Shown here: positions 36,801 to 50,538 of the stretch, piece by piece
Numbering within the stretch: the stretch's first letter is position 1
How the letters are laid out: each line of letters starts with the position of its first letter
NCBI RefSeq assembly: GCF_040869045.1
Contig: NW_027136973.1
Coordinates: forward strand, 186,001-250,000
Source of the DNA: Eurosta solidaginis
Taxonomy: Eukaryota; Arthropoda; Insecta; Diptera; Tephritidae
Length of the DNA stretch: 64,000 nucleotides
Direction of reading: 5' to 3'
Made by a program: the position numbers and the translations under genes
The notes under the pieces: generated by a model
Seen by the model: the letters and a program-made list of their open reading frames with translations, nothing else
The model's database searches: none
What the model was told of the DNA's origin: nothing

Positions 36801-37454
36801 AAAGGTTAGCATGCTTAAAATACGTAAGTCGTTTTGTTCAACAAATTTGAGTAGATAACTAAGCAGTTGTTTCCATCAGAGCGACAATTTTTGAGATAGT
36901 TATTAAAACTGTTTAAAGGTTGTCAAACGTTGTTTCTCGTTGTATATCCTTTAATTCTAGAGTTAAATTGATAAATAACGTGTACGAATCTGTTTAACGC
37001 ATTTGTTTTGGTTACTCGACGTCTCCGTTCTCGTGTAGCCTACATATTGCGTTTTTTTTTAATTTGCTTACCGGGCTAAAGGTTAGCATGCTTAAAATAC
37101 GTAAGTCGTTTTGTTCAACAAATTTAAGTAGATAACTCATCAGTTGTTTGCATCAGAGCGACAATTTTTGAGATAGTTATTAAAACTGTTTAAAGGTTGT
37201 CAAACGTTGTTTCTCGTTGTATATCCTTTAATTCTAGAGTTAAATTGATAAATAACGTGTACGAATTTGTTTAACGAATTTGTTTTGGTTACTCGACGGT
37301 TTCCGTTCTCGTGTAGCCTACATATTGCATTTTTTTTTAAATTTGCTAACCGGGCTAAAGGTTAGCATGCTTAAAATACGTAAGTCGTTTTGTTCAACAA
37401 ATTTGAGTAGATAACTCAGCAGTTGTTTGCATCAGAGCGACAATTTTTGAGATA
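33854..37454 (+). repeat. 13-monomer HOR, copy 2 (3,601 bp)
   Basis: Direct tandem copy of 30252-33853. By eye there are about 20 substitutions between the copies, so identity is roughly 99% or more, clearly higher than between neighbouring monomers. T-tract lengths differ between matched units (for example 10 against 11). The duplicated unit ends cleanly: the next monomers carry none of the block's markers. Confidence 0.93.
35804..36062 (+). repeat. Truncated monomer, 19 bp deletion (HOR partner)
   Basis: Same 259 bp unit with the same junction at 35899/35900, in the equivalent place of the second 13-mer copy. It was therefore inherited by duplication, and the deletion predates the 13-mer duplication. 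Confidence 0.92.
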
Positions 37455-38844
37455 GTTATTAAAACTGTTTAAAGGTTGTCAAACGTTGTTTCTCGTTGTA
37501 TATCCTTTAATTCTAGAGTTAAATTGATAAATAACGTGTACGAATTTGTTTAACGCATTTGTTTTGGTTACTCGACGTCTCCGTTCTCGTGTAGCCTACA
37601 TATTGCGTTTTTTTTTAATTTGCTTACCGGGCTAAAGGTTAGCATACTTAAAATAAGTAAGTCGTTTTGTTCAACAAATTTAAGTAGATAACTCATCAGT
37701 TGTTTGCATCAGAGCGACGATTTTTGAGATAGTTATTAAAACTGTTTAAAGGTTGTCAAACGTTGTTTCTCGTTGTATATCCTTTAATTCTAGAATTAAA
37801 TTGATAAATAACGTGTACGAATTTGTTTAACGCATTTGTTTTGGTTACTCGACGTCTCCGTTATCGTGTAGCCTACATATTGCGTTTTTTTTTTTAATTT
37901 GCTTACCGGGCTAAAGGTTAGCATGCTTAAAATACGTAAGTCGTTTTGTTCAACAAATTTAAGTAGATAACTCATCAGTTGTTTGCACCAGAGCGAAAAT
38001 TTTTGAGATAGTTATTAAAACTGTTTAAAGGTTGTCAAACGTTGTTTCTCGTTGTATATCCTTTAATTCTAGAGTTAAATTGATAAATAACGTGTACGAA
38101 TTTGTTTAACGCATTTGTTTTGGATACTCGACGTCTCCGTTATCGTGTAGCCTACATATTGCGTTTTTTTTTTAAATTTGCTTACCGGGCTAAAGGTTAG
38201 CATACTTAAAATACGTAAGTCGTTTTGTTCAACAAATTTAAGTAGATAACTCATCAGTTGTTTGCATCAGAGCGACAATTTTTGAGATAGTTATTAAAAC
38301 TGTTTAAAGGTTGTCAAACGTTGTTTCTCGTTGTATATCCTTTAATTCTATAGTTAAATTGATAAATAACGTGTACGAATTTGTTTAACGCATTTGTTTT
38401 GGTTACTCGACGTCTCCGTTCTCATGTAGCCTACATATTGCGTTTTTTTTTTTAATTTGCTTACCGGGCTAAAGGTTAGCATGCTTAAAATACGTAAGTC
38501 GTTTTGTTCAACAAATTTGAGTAGATAACTAAGCAGTTGTTTCCATCAGAGCGACAATTTTTCAGATAGTTATTAAAACTGTTTAAAGGTTGTCAAACGT
38601 TGTTTCTCGTTGTATATCCTTTAATTCTAGAGTTAAATTGATAAATAACGTGTACGAATTTGTTTAACGCATTTGTTTTGGTTACTCGACGTCTCCGTTC
38701 TCGTGTAGCCTACATATTGCGTTTTTTTAAATTTGCTTACCGGGCTAAAGGTTAGCATGCTTAAAATACGTAAGTCGTTTTGTTCAACAAATTTAAGTAG
38801 ATAACTCATCAGTTGTTTGCATCAGAGCGCCGATTTTTGAGATA

Positions 38845-41350
38845 GTTATTAAAACTGTTTAAAGGTTGTCAAACGTTGTTTCTCGTTGTATATCCTTTAA
38901 TTCTAGAGTTAAATTGATAAATAACGTGTACGAATTTGTTTAACGCATTTGTTTTGGTTACTCGACGTCTCCGTTATCGTGTAGCCTACATATTGCGTTT
39001 TTTTTTTAATTTGCTTACCGGGCTAAAGGCTAGCATGCTTAAAATACGTAAGTCGTTTTGTTCAACAAATTTAAGTAGATAACTCATCAGTTGTTTGCAT
39101 CAGAGCGAAAATTTTTGAGATAGTTTTTAAAACTGTTTAAAGGTTGTCAAACGTTGTTTCTCGTTGTATATCCTTTAATTCTAGAGTTAAATTGATAAAT
39201 AACGTGTACGAATTTGTTTAACGCATTTGTTTTGGTTACTCGACGTCTCCGTTCTCGTGTAGCCTACATATTGCGTTTTTTTTTTAATTTGCTTACCGGG
39301 CTAAAGGTTAGCATGCTTAAAATACGTAAGTCGTTTTGTTCAACAAATTTGAGTAGATAACTAAGCAGTTGTTTCCATCAGAGCGACAATTTTTGAGATA
39401 GTTATTAAAACTGTTTAAAGGTTGTCAAACGTTGTTTCTCGTTGTATATCCTTTAATTCTAGAGTTAAATTGATAAATAACGTGTACGAATTTGTTTAAC
39501 GCATTTGCTTTGGTTACTCGACGTCTCCGTTCTCGTGTAGCCTACATATTGCGTTTTTTTTTAATTTGCTTACCGGGCTAAAGGTTAGCATGCTTAAAAT
39601 ACGTAAGTCGTTTTGTTCAACAAATTTAAGTAGATAACTCATCAGTTGTTTGCATCAGAGCGACAATTTTTGAGATAGTTATTAAAACTGTTTAAAGGTT
39701 GTCAAACGTTGTTTCTCGTTGTATATCCTTTAATTCTAGAGTTAAATTGATAAATAACGTGTACGAATTTGTTTAACGCATTTGCTTTGGTTACTCGACG
39801 TCTCCGTTCTCGTGTAGCCTACATATTGGGTTTTTTTTTTATTTGTTTACCGGGCTAAAGGTTAGCATGCTTAAAATACGTAAGTCGTTTTGTTCAACAA
39901 ATTTGAGTAGATAACTCAGCAGTTGTTTGCATCAGAGCGACAATTTTTGAGATAGTTATTAAAACTGTTTAAAGGTTGTCAAACGTTGTTTCTCGTTGTA
40001 TATCCTTTACTCCTAGAGTTAAATTGATAAATAACGTGTACGAATTTGTTTAGCGCATTTGTTTTGGTTACTCGACGTCTCCGTTCTCGTGTAGCCTACA
40101 TATTGCGTTTTTTTTTTTTTAATTTGCTTACCGGGCTAAAGGTTAGCATGCTTAAAATACGTAAGTCGTTTTGTTCAACAAATTTAAATAGATAACTCAT
40201 CAGTTGTTTGCATCAGAGCGACAATTTTTGAGATAGTTATTAAAACTGTTTAAAGGTTGTCAAACGTTGCTTCTCGTTGTATATCCTTTAATTCTAGAAT
40301 TAAATTGATAAATAACGTGTACGAATTTGTTTAACGCATTTGTTTTGGTTACTCGACGTCTCCGTTCTCGTGTAGCCTACATATTGCCTTTTTTTTTTTT
40401 ATTTGCTTACCGGGCTAAAGGTTAGCATGCTTAAAATACGTAAGTCGTTTTGTTCAACAAATTTGAGTAGATAACTCAGCAGTTGTTTGCATCAGAGCGA
40501 CAATTTTTGAGATAGTTATTAAAACTGTTTAAAGGTTGTCAAACGTTGTTTCTCGTTGTATATCCTTTAATTCTAGAGTTAAATTGATAAATAACGTGTA
40601 CGAATTTGTTTAACGCATTTGTTTTGGTTACTCGACGTCTCCGTTCTCGTGTAGCCTACCTATTGCGTTTTTTTTTTTTAATTTGCTTACCGGGCTAAAG
40701 GTTAGCATGCTTAAAATACGTAAGTCGTTTTGTTCAACAAATTTAAGTAGATAACTCATCAGTTGTTTGCATCAGAGCGACAATTTTTGAGATAGTTATT
40801 AAAACTGTTTAAAGGTTGTCAAACGTTGTTTCTCGTTGTATATCCTTTAATTCTAGAGTTAAATTGATAAATAACGTGTACGAATTTGTTTAACGCATTT
40901 GTTTTGGTTACTCGACGTCTCCGTTCTCGGGTAGCCTACATATTGCGTTTTTTTCTTAATTTGCTTACCGGGCTAAAGGTTAGCATGCTTAAAATACGTA
41001 AGTCGTTTTGTTCAACAAATTTGAGTAGATAACTCAGCAGTTGTTTGCATCACAGCGACAATTTTTGAGATAGTTATTAAAACTGTTTAAAGGTTTTCAA
41101 ACGTTGTTTCTCTTTGTATATCCTTTAATTCTAGAGTTAAATTGATAAATAACGTGTACGAATTTGTTTAACGCATTTGTTTTGGTTACTCGACGTCTCC
41201 GTTCTCGTGTAGCTTACATATTGCGTTTTTTTTTTAATTTGCTTACCGGGCTAAAGGTTAGCATGCTTAAAATACGTAAGTCGTTTTGTTCAACAAATTT
41301 AAGTAGATAACTCATCAGTTGTTTGCATCAGAGCGACAATTTTTGAGATA
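38845..41350 (+). repeat. 9-monomer HOR, copy 1 (2,506 bp)
   Basis: Nine monomers with private markers recurring about 2,505 bp on: GTTATCGTG (38980/41489), AAAGGCTAGC (39030/41536), GATAGTTTTTAAAAC (39122/41628), CTAAGCAG, TTTGCTTTGG twice, ATTGGGTTT (39826/42330), TTTACTCCTAG (40007/42511), TTTAGCGC, TTTAAATAG, TAGAATTAAA (40297/42802), TTGCCTTTT, CCTACCTATTG (40657/43162), CACAGCG (41052/43556), AGGTTTTCAAAC, and AGCTTACAT (41213/43718). Confidence 0.93.
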
Positions 41351-43855
41351 GTTATTAAAACTGTTTAAAGGTTGTCAAACGTTGTTTCTCGTTGTATATC
41401 CTTTAATTCTAGAGTTAAATTGATAAATAACGTGTACGAATTTGTTTAACGCATTTGTTTTGGTTACTCGACGTCTCCGTTATCGTGTAGCCTACATATT
41501 GCGTTTTTTTTTTAATTTGCTTACCGGGCTAAAGGCTAGCATGCTTAAAATACGTAAGTCGTTTTGTTCAACAAATTTAAGTAGATAACACATCAGTTGT
41601 TTGCATCAGAGCGAAAATTTTTGAGATAGTTTTTAAAACTGTTTAAAGGTTGTCAAACGTTGTTTCTCGTTGTATATCCTTTAATTCTAGAGTTAAATTG
41701 ATAAATAACGTGTACGAATTTGTTTAACGCATTTGTTTTGGTTACTCGACGTCTCCGTTCTCGTGTAGCCTACATATTGCGTTTTTTTTTTAATTTGCTT
41801 ACCGGGCTAAAGGTTAGCATGCTTAAAATACGTAAGTCGTTTTGTTCAACAAATTTGAGTAGATAACTAAGCAGTTGTTTCCATCAGAGCGACAATTTTT
41901 GAGATAGTTATTAAAACTGTTTAAAGGTTGTCAAACGTTGTTTCTCGTTGTATATCCTTTAATTCTAGAGTTAAATTGATAAATAACGTGTACGAATTTG
42001 TTTAACGCATTTGCTTTGGTTACTCGACGTCTCCGTTCTCGTGTAGCCTACATATTGCGTTTTTTTTTAATTTGCTTACCGGGCTAAAGGTTAGCATGCT
42101 TAAAATACGTAAGTCGTTTTGTTCAACAAATTTAAGTAGATAACTCATCAGTTGTTTGCATCAGAGCGACAATTTTTGAGATAGTTATTAAAACTGTTTA
42201 AAGGTTGTCAAACGTTGTTTCTCGTTGTATATCCTTTAATTCTAGAGTTAAATTGATAAATAACGTGTACGAATTTGTTTAACGCATTTGCTTTGGTTAC
42301 TCGACGTCTCCGTTCTCGTGTAGCCTACATATTGGGTTTTTTTTTTATTTGCTTACCGGGCTAAAGGTTAGCATGCTTAAAATACGTAAGTCGTTTTGTT
42401 CAACAAATTTGAGTAGATAACTCAGCAGTTGTTTGCATCAGAGCGACAATTTTTGAGATAGTTATTAAAACTGTTTAAAGGTTGTCAAACGTTGTTTCTC
42501 GTTGTATATCCTTTACTCCTAGAGTTAAATTGATAAATAACGTGTACGAATTTGTTTAGCGCATTTGTTTTGGTTACTCGACGTCTCCGTTCTCGTGTAG
42601 CCTACATATTGCGTTTTTTTTTTTTAATTTGCTTACCGGGCTAAAGGTTAGCATGCTTAAAATACGTAAGTCGTTTTGTTCAACAAATTTAAATAGATAA
42701 CTCATCAGTTGTTTGCATCAGAGCGACAATTTTTGAGATAGTTATTAAAACTGTTTAAAGGTTGTCAAACGTTGTTTCTCGTTGTATATCCTTTAATTCT
42801 AGAATTAAATTGATAAATAACGTGTACGAATTTGTTTAACGCATTTGTTTTGGTTACTCGACGTCTCCGTTCTCGTGTAGCCTACATATTGCCTTTTTTT
42901 TTTTTATTTGCTTACCGGGCTAAAGGTTAGCATGCTTAAAATACGTAAGTCGTTTTGTTCAACAAATTTGAGTAGATAACTCAGCAGTTGTTTGCATCAG
43001 AGCGACAATTTTTGAGATAGTTATTAAAACTGTTTAAAGGTTGTCAAACGTTGTTTCTCGTTGTATATCCTTTAATTCTAGAGTTAAATTGATAAATAAC
43101 GTGTACGAATTTGTTTAACGCATTTGTTTTGGTTACTCGACGTCTCCGTTCTCGTGTAGCCTACCTATTGCGTTTTTTTTTTTTAATTTGCTTACCGGGC
43201 TAAAGGTTAGCATGCTTAAAATACGTAAGTCGTTTTGTTCAACAAATTTAAGTATATAACTCATCAGTTGTTTGCATCAGAGCGACAATTTTTGAGATAG
43301 TTATTAAAACTGTTTAAAGGTTGTCAAACGTTGTTTCTCGTTGTATATCCTTTAATTCTAGAGTTAAATTGATAAATAACGTGTACGAATTTGTTTAACG
43401 CATTTGTTTTGGTTACTCGACGTCTCCGTTCTCCGGTAGCCTACATATTGCGTTTTTTTCTTAATTTGCTTACCGGGCTAAAGGTTAGCATGCTTAAAAT
43501 ACGTAAGTCGTTTTGTTCAACAAATTTGAGTAGATAACTCAGCAGTTGTTTGCATCACAGCGACAATTTTTGAGATAGTTATTAAAACTGTTTAAAGGTT
43601 TTCAAACGTTGTTTCTCGTTGTATATCCTTTAATTCTAGAGTTAAATTGATAAATAACTTGTACGAATTTGTTTAACGCATTTGTTTTGGTTACTCGACG
43701 TCTCCGTTCTCGTGTAGCTTACATATTGCGTTTTTTTTTTAATTTGCTTACCGGGCTAAAGGTTAGCATGCTTAAAATACGTAAGTCGTTTTGTTCAACA
43801 AATTTAAGTAGATAACTCATCAGTTGTTTGCATCAGAGCGACAATTTTTGAGATA
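41351..43855 (+). repeat. 9-monomer HOR, copy 2 (2,505 bp)
   Basis: Direct tandem copy of 38845-41350. I count fewer than a dozen substitutions (for example GTTGCTTCTCG against GTTGTTTCTCG, CTCGGGTAG against CTCCGGTAG, CTCTTTGTA against CTCGTTGTA), so the copies are over 99% identical and this is among the youngest complete duplications in the window. Confidence 0.93.
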
Positions 43856-45252
43856 GTTATTAAAACTGTTTAAAGGTTGTCAAACGTTGTTTCTCGTTGT
43901 ATATCCTTTAATTCTAGAGTTAAATTGATAAATAACGTGTACGAATTTGTTTAACGCATTTGTTTTGGTTACTCGACGTCTCCGTTCTCGTGTAGCCTAC
44001 ATATTGCGTTTTTTTTTTTTTAATTTGCTTACCGGGCTAAAGGTTAGCATGCTTAATATACGTAAGTCGTTTTGTTCAACAAATTTAAGTAGATAACTCA
44101 TCAGTTGTTTGCATCAGAGCGACAATTTTTGAGATAGTTATTAAAACTGTTTAAAGGTTGTCAAACGTTGTTTCTCGTTGTATATCCTTTAATTCTAGAG
44201 TTAAATTGATAAATAACGTGTACGAATTTGTTTAACGCATTTGTTTTGGTTACTCGACGTCTCTGTTCTCGTGTAGCCTACATATTGCGTTTTTTTTTTA
44301 ATTTGCTTACCGGGCTAAGGGTTAGCATGCTTAAAATACGTAAGTCGTTTTGTTCAACAAATTTGAGTAGATAACTCAGCAGTTGTTTGCATCACAGCGA
44401 CAATTTTTGAGATAGTTATTAAAACTGTTTAAAGGTTGTCAAACGTTGTTTCTCGTTGTATATCCTTTAATTCTAGAGTTAAATTGATAAATAACGTGTA
44501 CGAATTTGTTTAACGCATTTGTTTTGGTTACTCGACGTCTCTGTTCTCGTGTAGCCTACATATTGCGTTTTTTTTTTTAATTTGCTTACCGGGCTAAGGG
44601 TTAGCATGCTTAAAATACGTAAGTCGTTTTGTTCAACAAATTTGAGTAGATAACTCAGCAGTTGTTTGCATCAGAGCGACAATTTTTGAGATAGTTATTA
44701 AAACTGTTTAAAGGTTGTCAAACGTTGTTTCTCGTTGTATATCCTTTAATTCTAGAGTTAAATTGATAAATAACGTGTACGAATTTGTTTCACGCATTTG
44801 TTTTGGTTACTCGACGTCTCCGTTCTCGTGCAGCCTACATATTGCGTTTTTTTTTTTTTAATTTGCTTACCGGGCTAAAGGTTAGCATGCTTAAAATACG
44901 TAAGTCGTTTTGTTCAACAAATTTAAGTAGATAACTCATCAGTTGTTTGCATCAGAGCGACAATTTTTGAGATAGTTATTAAAACTGTTTAAAGGTTGTC
45001 AAACGTTGTTTCTCGTTGTATATCCTTTAATTCTAGAGTTAAATTGATAAATAACGTGTACGAATTTGTTTAACGCATTTGTTTTGGTTACTCGACGTCT
45101 CCGTTCTCGTGTAGCCTACATATTGCGTTTTTTTTTTAATTTGCTTACCGGGCTAAAGGTTAGCATGCTTAAAATACGTAAGTCGTTTTGTTCAACAAAT
45201 TTAAGTAGATAACTCATCAGTTGTTTGCATCAGAGCGACAATTTTTGAGATA

Positions 45253-45530
45253 GTTTTTAAAACTGTTTAAAGGTTGTCAAACGTTGTTTCTCGTTGTATA
45301 TCATTTAATTCTAGAGTTGAATTGATAAATAACGTGTACGAATTTGTTTAACGCATTTGTTTTGGTTACTCGACGTCTCCGTTCTCGTGTAGCATACATA
45401 TTGCGTTTTTTTTTTGATTTGCTTACCGGGCTAAAGGTTAGCATGCTTAAAATACGTAAGTTGTTTTGTTCAACAAATTTAAGTAGATAACTTATCAGTT
45501 GTTTGCATCAGAGCGACAATTTTTGAGATA
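45253..45530 (+). repeat. Variant monomer with restored dyad, copy 1
   Basis: Carries TATCATTTAATTC (near 45300), AGCATACATATTG (near 45393), GATTTGC after the T-tract, and ACTTATCAG. The arm TAAGT (45480-45484) now pairs perfectly with ACTTA (45490-45494). A copy lies 1,391 bp downstream. Confidence 0.85.
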
Positions 45531-46643
45531 GTTATTAAAACTGTTTAAAGGTTGTCAAACGTTGTTTCTCGTTGTATATCCTTTAATTCTAGAGTTAAAT
45601 TGATAAATAACGTGTACGAATTTGTTTAACGCATTTGTTTTGGTTACTCGACGTCTCCGTTCTCGTGTAGCCTACATATTGCGTTTTTTTTTTTATTTGC
45701 TTACCGGGCTAAAGGTTAGCATGCTTAAAATATGTATGTCGTTTTGTTCAACAAATTTAAGTAGATAACTCATCAGTTGTTTGATCAGAGCGAAAATTTT
45801 TGAGATAGTTATTAAAACTGTTTAAAGGTTGTCAAACGTTGTTTCTCGTTGTATATCCTTTAATTCTAGAGTTAAATTGATAAATAACGTGTACGAATTT
45901 GTTTAACGCATTTGTTTTGGTTACTCGACGTCTCCGTTCTCGTGTAGCCTACATATTGCGTTTTTTTTTTAATTTGCTTACGGGGCTAAAGGTTAGCATG
46001 CTTAAAATACGTAAGTCGTTTTGTTCAACAAATTTGAGTAGATAACTCAGCAGTTGTTTGCATCAGAGCGACAATTTTTGAGATAGTTATTAAAACTGTT
46101 TAAAGGTTGTCAAACGTTGTTTCTCGTTGTATATCCTTTAATTCTAGAGTTAAATTGATAAATAACGTGTACGAATTTGTTTAACGCATTTGTTTTGGTT
46201 ACTCGACGTCTCCGTTCTCGTGTAGCCTACATATTGCGTTTTTTTTTTTTAATTTGCTTACCGGGCTAAAGGTTAGCATGCTTAAAATACGTAAGTCGTT
46301 TTGTTCAACAAATTTAAGTAGATAACTCATCAGTTGTTTGCATCAGAGCGACAATTTTTGAGATAGTTGTTAAAACTGTTTAAAGGTTGTCAAACGTTGT
46401 TTCTCGTTGTATATCCTTTAATTCTAGAGTTAAATTGATAAATAACGTGTACGAATTTGTTTAACGCATTTGTTTTGGTTACTCGACGTCTCCGTTCTCG
46501 TGTAGCCTACATATTGCGTTTTTTTTTTAATTTGCTTACCGGGCTAAAGGTTAGCATGCTTAAAATACGTAAGTCGTTTTGTTCAACAAATTTAAGTAGA
46601 TAACTCATCAGTTGTTTGCATCAGAGCGACAATTTTTGAGATA

Positions 46644-46921
46644 GTTATTAAAACTGTTTAAAGGTTGTCAAACGTTGTTTCTCGTTGTATATCATTTAAT
46701 TCTAGAGTTAAATTGATAAATAACGTGTACGAATTTGTTTAACGCATTTGTTTTGGTTACTCGACGTCTCCGTTCTCGTGTAGCATACATATTGCGTTTT
46801 TTTTTTTGATTTGCTTACCGGGCTAAAGGTTAGCATGCTTAAAATACGTAAGTCGTTTTGTTCAACAAATTTAAGTAGATAACTTATCAGTTGTTTGCAT
46901 CAGAGCGACAATTTTTGAGAT
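46644..46921 (+). repeat. Variant monomer with restored dyad, copy 2
   Basis: Same marker set as 45253-45530 at an offset of five monomers. Dyad arms are TAAGT 46872-46876 and ACTTA 46882-46886. Flanking monomers share fewer markers, so the duplicated tract may be only one or two units long. Confidence 0.83.
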
Positions 46922-49900
46922 AGTTATTAAAACTGTTTAAAGGTTGTCAAACGTTGTTTCTCGTTGTATATTCTTTAATTCTAGAGTTAAATTGATAAAT
47001 AACGTGTACGAATTTGTTTAACGCATTTGTTTTGGTTACTCGACGTCTCCGTTCTCGTGTAGCCTACATATTGCGTTTTTTTTTTAATTTGCTTACCGGG
47101 CTAAAGGTTAGCATGCTTAAAATACGTAAGTCGTTTTGTTCAACAAATTTGAGTAGATAACTCAGCAGTTGTTTCCATCAGAGCGACAATTTTTGAGATA
47201 GTTATTAAAACTATTTAAAGGTTGTCAAACAATGTTTCTCGTTGTATATCCTTTAATTCTAGAGTTAAATTGATAAATAACGTGTACGAATTTGTTTAAC
47301 GCATTTATTTTGCTTACTCGACGTCTCCGTTCTCGTGTAGCCTACATATTGCGTTTTTTTTTTTTAATTTGCTTACCGGGCTAAAGGTTAGCATGCTTAA
47401 AATACGTAAGTCGTTTTGTTCAACAAATTTAAGTAGATAACTCATCAGTTGTTTGCATCAGAGCGACAATTTTTGAGATAGTTATTAAAACTGTTTAAAG
47501 GTTGTCAAACGTTGTTTCTCGTTGTATATCCTTTAATTCTAGAGTTAAATTGATAAATAACGTGTACGAATTTGTTTAACGCATTTGTTTTGGTTACTCG
47601 ACGTCTCCGTTCTCGTGTAGCCTACATATTGCGTTTTTTTTTTAATTTGCTTACCGGGCTAAAGGTTAGCATGCTTAAAATACGTAGCTCGTTTTGTTCA
47701 ACAAATTTGAGTAGATAACTCAGCAGTTGTTTGCATCAGAGCGACAATTTTTGAGATAGTTATTAAAACTGTTTAAAGGTTGTCAAACGTTGTTTCTCGT
47801 TGTATATCCTTTAATTCTAGAGTTAAATTGATAAATAACGTGTACGAATTTGTTTAACGCATTTGTTTTTGTTACTCGACGTCTCCGTTCTCGTGTAGCC
47901 TACATATTGCGTTTTTTTTTTAATTTGCTTACCGGGCTAAAGGTTAGCATGCTTAAAATACGTAAGTCGTTTTGTTCAACAAATTTAAGTAGATAACTCA
48001 TCAGTTGTTTGCATCAGAGCGACAATTTTTGAGATAGTTATTAAAACTGTTTAAAGGTTGTCAAACGTTGTTTCTCGTTGTATATCCTTTAATTCTAGAG
48101 TTAAATTGATAAATAACGTGTACGAATTTGTTTAACGCATTTGTTTTGGTTACTCGACGTCTCCGTTCTCGTGTAGCCTACATATTGCTTTTTTTTTTTA
48201 ATTTGCTTACCGGGCTAAAGGTTAGCATGCTTAAAATACGTAAGTCGTTTTGTTCAACAAATTTAAGTAGATAACTCATCAGTTGTTTGCATCAGAGCGA
48301 CAATTTTTGAGATAGTTATTAAAACTGCTTAAAGGTTGTCAAACGTTGTTTCTCGTTGTATATCCTTTAATTCTAGAGTTAAATTGATAAATAACGTGTA
48401 CGAATTTGTTTAACGCATTTGTTTTGGTTACTCGACGTCTCCGTTCTCGTGTAGCCTACATATTGCGTTTTTTTTTTTAATTTGCTTACCGGGCTAAAGG
48501 TTAGCATGCTTAAAATACGTAAGTCGTTTTGTTCAACAAATTTGAGTAGATAACTCAGCAGTTGTTTCCATCAGAGCGACAATTTTTGAGATAGTTATTA
48601 AAACTGTTTAAAGGTTGTCAAACGTTGTGTCTCGTTGTATATCCTTTAATTCTAGAGTTAAATTGATAAATAACGTGTACGAATTTGTTTAACGCATTTG
48701 TTTTCATTACTCGAGGTCTCCGTTCTCGTGTAGCCTACATATTGCGTTTTTTTTTTAATTTGCTTACCGGGCTAAAGGTTAGCATGCTTAAAATACGTAA
48801 GTCGTTTTGTTCAACAAATTTGAGTAGATAACTCAGCAGTTGTTTGCATCAGAGCGACAATTTTTGAGATAGTTATTAAAACTGTTTAAAGGTTGTCAAA
48901 CGTTGTTTCTCGTTGTATATCCTTTAATTCTAGAGTTAAATTGATAAATAACGGGTACGATTTTGTTTAACGCATTTGTTTTGGTTACTCGACGTCTCCG
49001 TTCTCGTGTAGCCTACATATTGCGTTTTTTTTTTAATTTGCTTACCGGGCTAAAGGTTAGCATGTATAAAATACGTAAGTCGTTTTGTTCAACAAATTTG
49101 AGTAGATAACTCAGCAGTTGTTTGCATCAGAGCGACAATTTTTGAGATAGTTATTAAAACTGTTTAAAGGTTGTCAAACGTTGTTTCTCGTTGTATATCC
49201 TTTAATTCTAGAGTTAAATTGATAAATAACGTGTACGAATTTGTTTAACGCATTTGGTTTGGTTACTCGACGTCTCCGTTCTCGTGTAGCCTACATATTG
49301 CGTTTTTTTTTTAATTTGCTTACCGGGCTGAAGGATAGCATGCTTAAAATACTTAAGTCGTTTTGTTCAACAAATTTAAGTAGATAACTCATCAGTTGTT
49401 TGCATCAGAGCGACAATTTTTGAGATAGTTATTAAAATTGTTTAAAGGTTGTCAAACGTTGTTTCTCGTTTTATATCCTTTAATTCTAGAGTTAAATTGA
49501 TAAATAACGTGTACGAATTTGTTTAACGCATTTGTTTTGGTTACTCGACGTCTCCGTTCTCGTGTAGCATACATATTGCGTTTTTTTTTAATTTGCTTAC
49601 CGGGCTAAAGGTTAGCATGCTTAAAATACGTAAGTCGTTTTGTTCAACAAATTGAAGTAGATAACTCATCAGTTGTTTGCATCAGAGCGACAATTTTTGA
49701 GATAGTTATTAAAACTGTTTAAGGGTTGTCAAACGTTGTTTCTCGTTGTATATCCTTTAATTCTAGAGTTAAATTGATAAATAACGTGTACGAATTTGTT
49801 TAACGCATTTGTTTTGGTTAATCGACGTCTCCGTTCTCGTGTAGCCTACATATTGCGTTTTTTTTTAATTTGCTTACCGGGCTAAAGGTTAGCATGCTTA

Positions 49901-50538
49901 AAATACATAAGTCGTTTTGTTCAACAAATTTAAGTAGATAACTCAGCAGTTGTTTCCATCAGAGCGACAATTTTTGAGATAGTTATTAAAACTATTTAAA
50001 GGTTGTCAAACGATGTTTCTCGTTGTATATCCTTTAATTCTAGAGTTAGATTGATAAATAACGTGTACGAATTTGTTTAACGCATTTGTTTTGGTTACTC
50101 GACGTCTCCGTTCTCGAGTAGCCTACATATTGCGTTTTTTTTTTTAATTTGCTTACCGGGCTAAAGGTTAGCATGCTTAAAATACGTAAGTCGTTTTGTT
50201 CAACAAATTTAAGTAGATAACTCATCAGTTGTTTGCATCAGAGCGACAATTTTTGAGATAGTTATTAAAACTGTTTAAAGGTTGTCAAACGTTGTTTCTC
50301 GTTGTATATCCTTTAATTCTACAGTTAAATTGATAAATAACGTGTACGAATTTGTTTAACGCATTTGGTTTGGTTACTCGACGTCTCCGTTCTCGTGTAG
50401 CCTACATATTGCGTTTTTTTTTTAATTTGCTTACCGGGCTAAAGGTTAGCATGCTTAAAATACGTAGGTCGTTTTGTTCAACAAATTTGAGTAGATAACT
50501 CAGCAGTTGTTTGCATCAGAGCGACAATTTTTGAGATA

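Noticed and set aside
45253..46921. A full tandem 5-mer HOR between 45.25 and 48.0 kb
   Set aside because: Only one clearly matched monomer pair supports the 1,391 bp offset. The following units (TATGTATGTCG near 45731 against an ordinary unit near 47120) do not match, so I report only the paired monomers.
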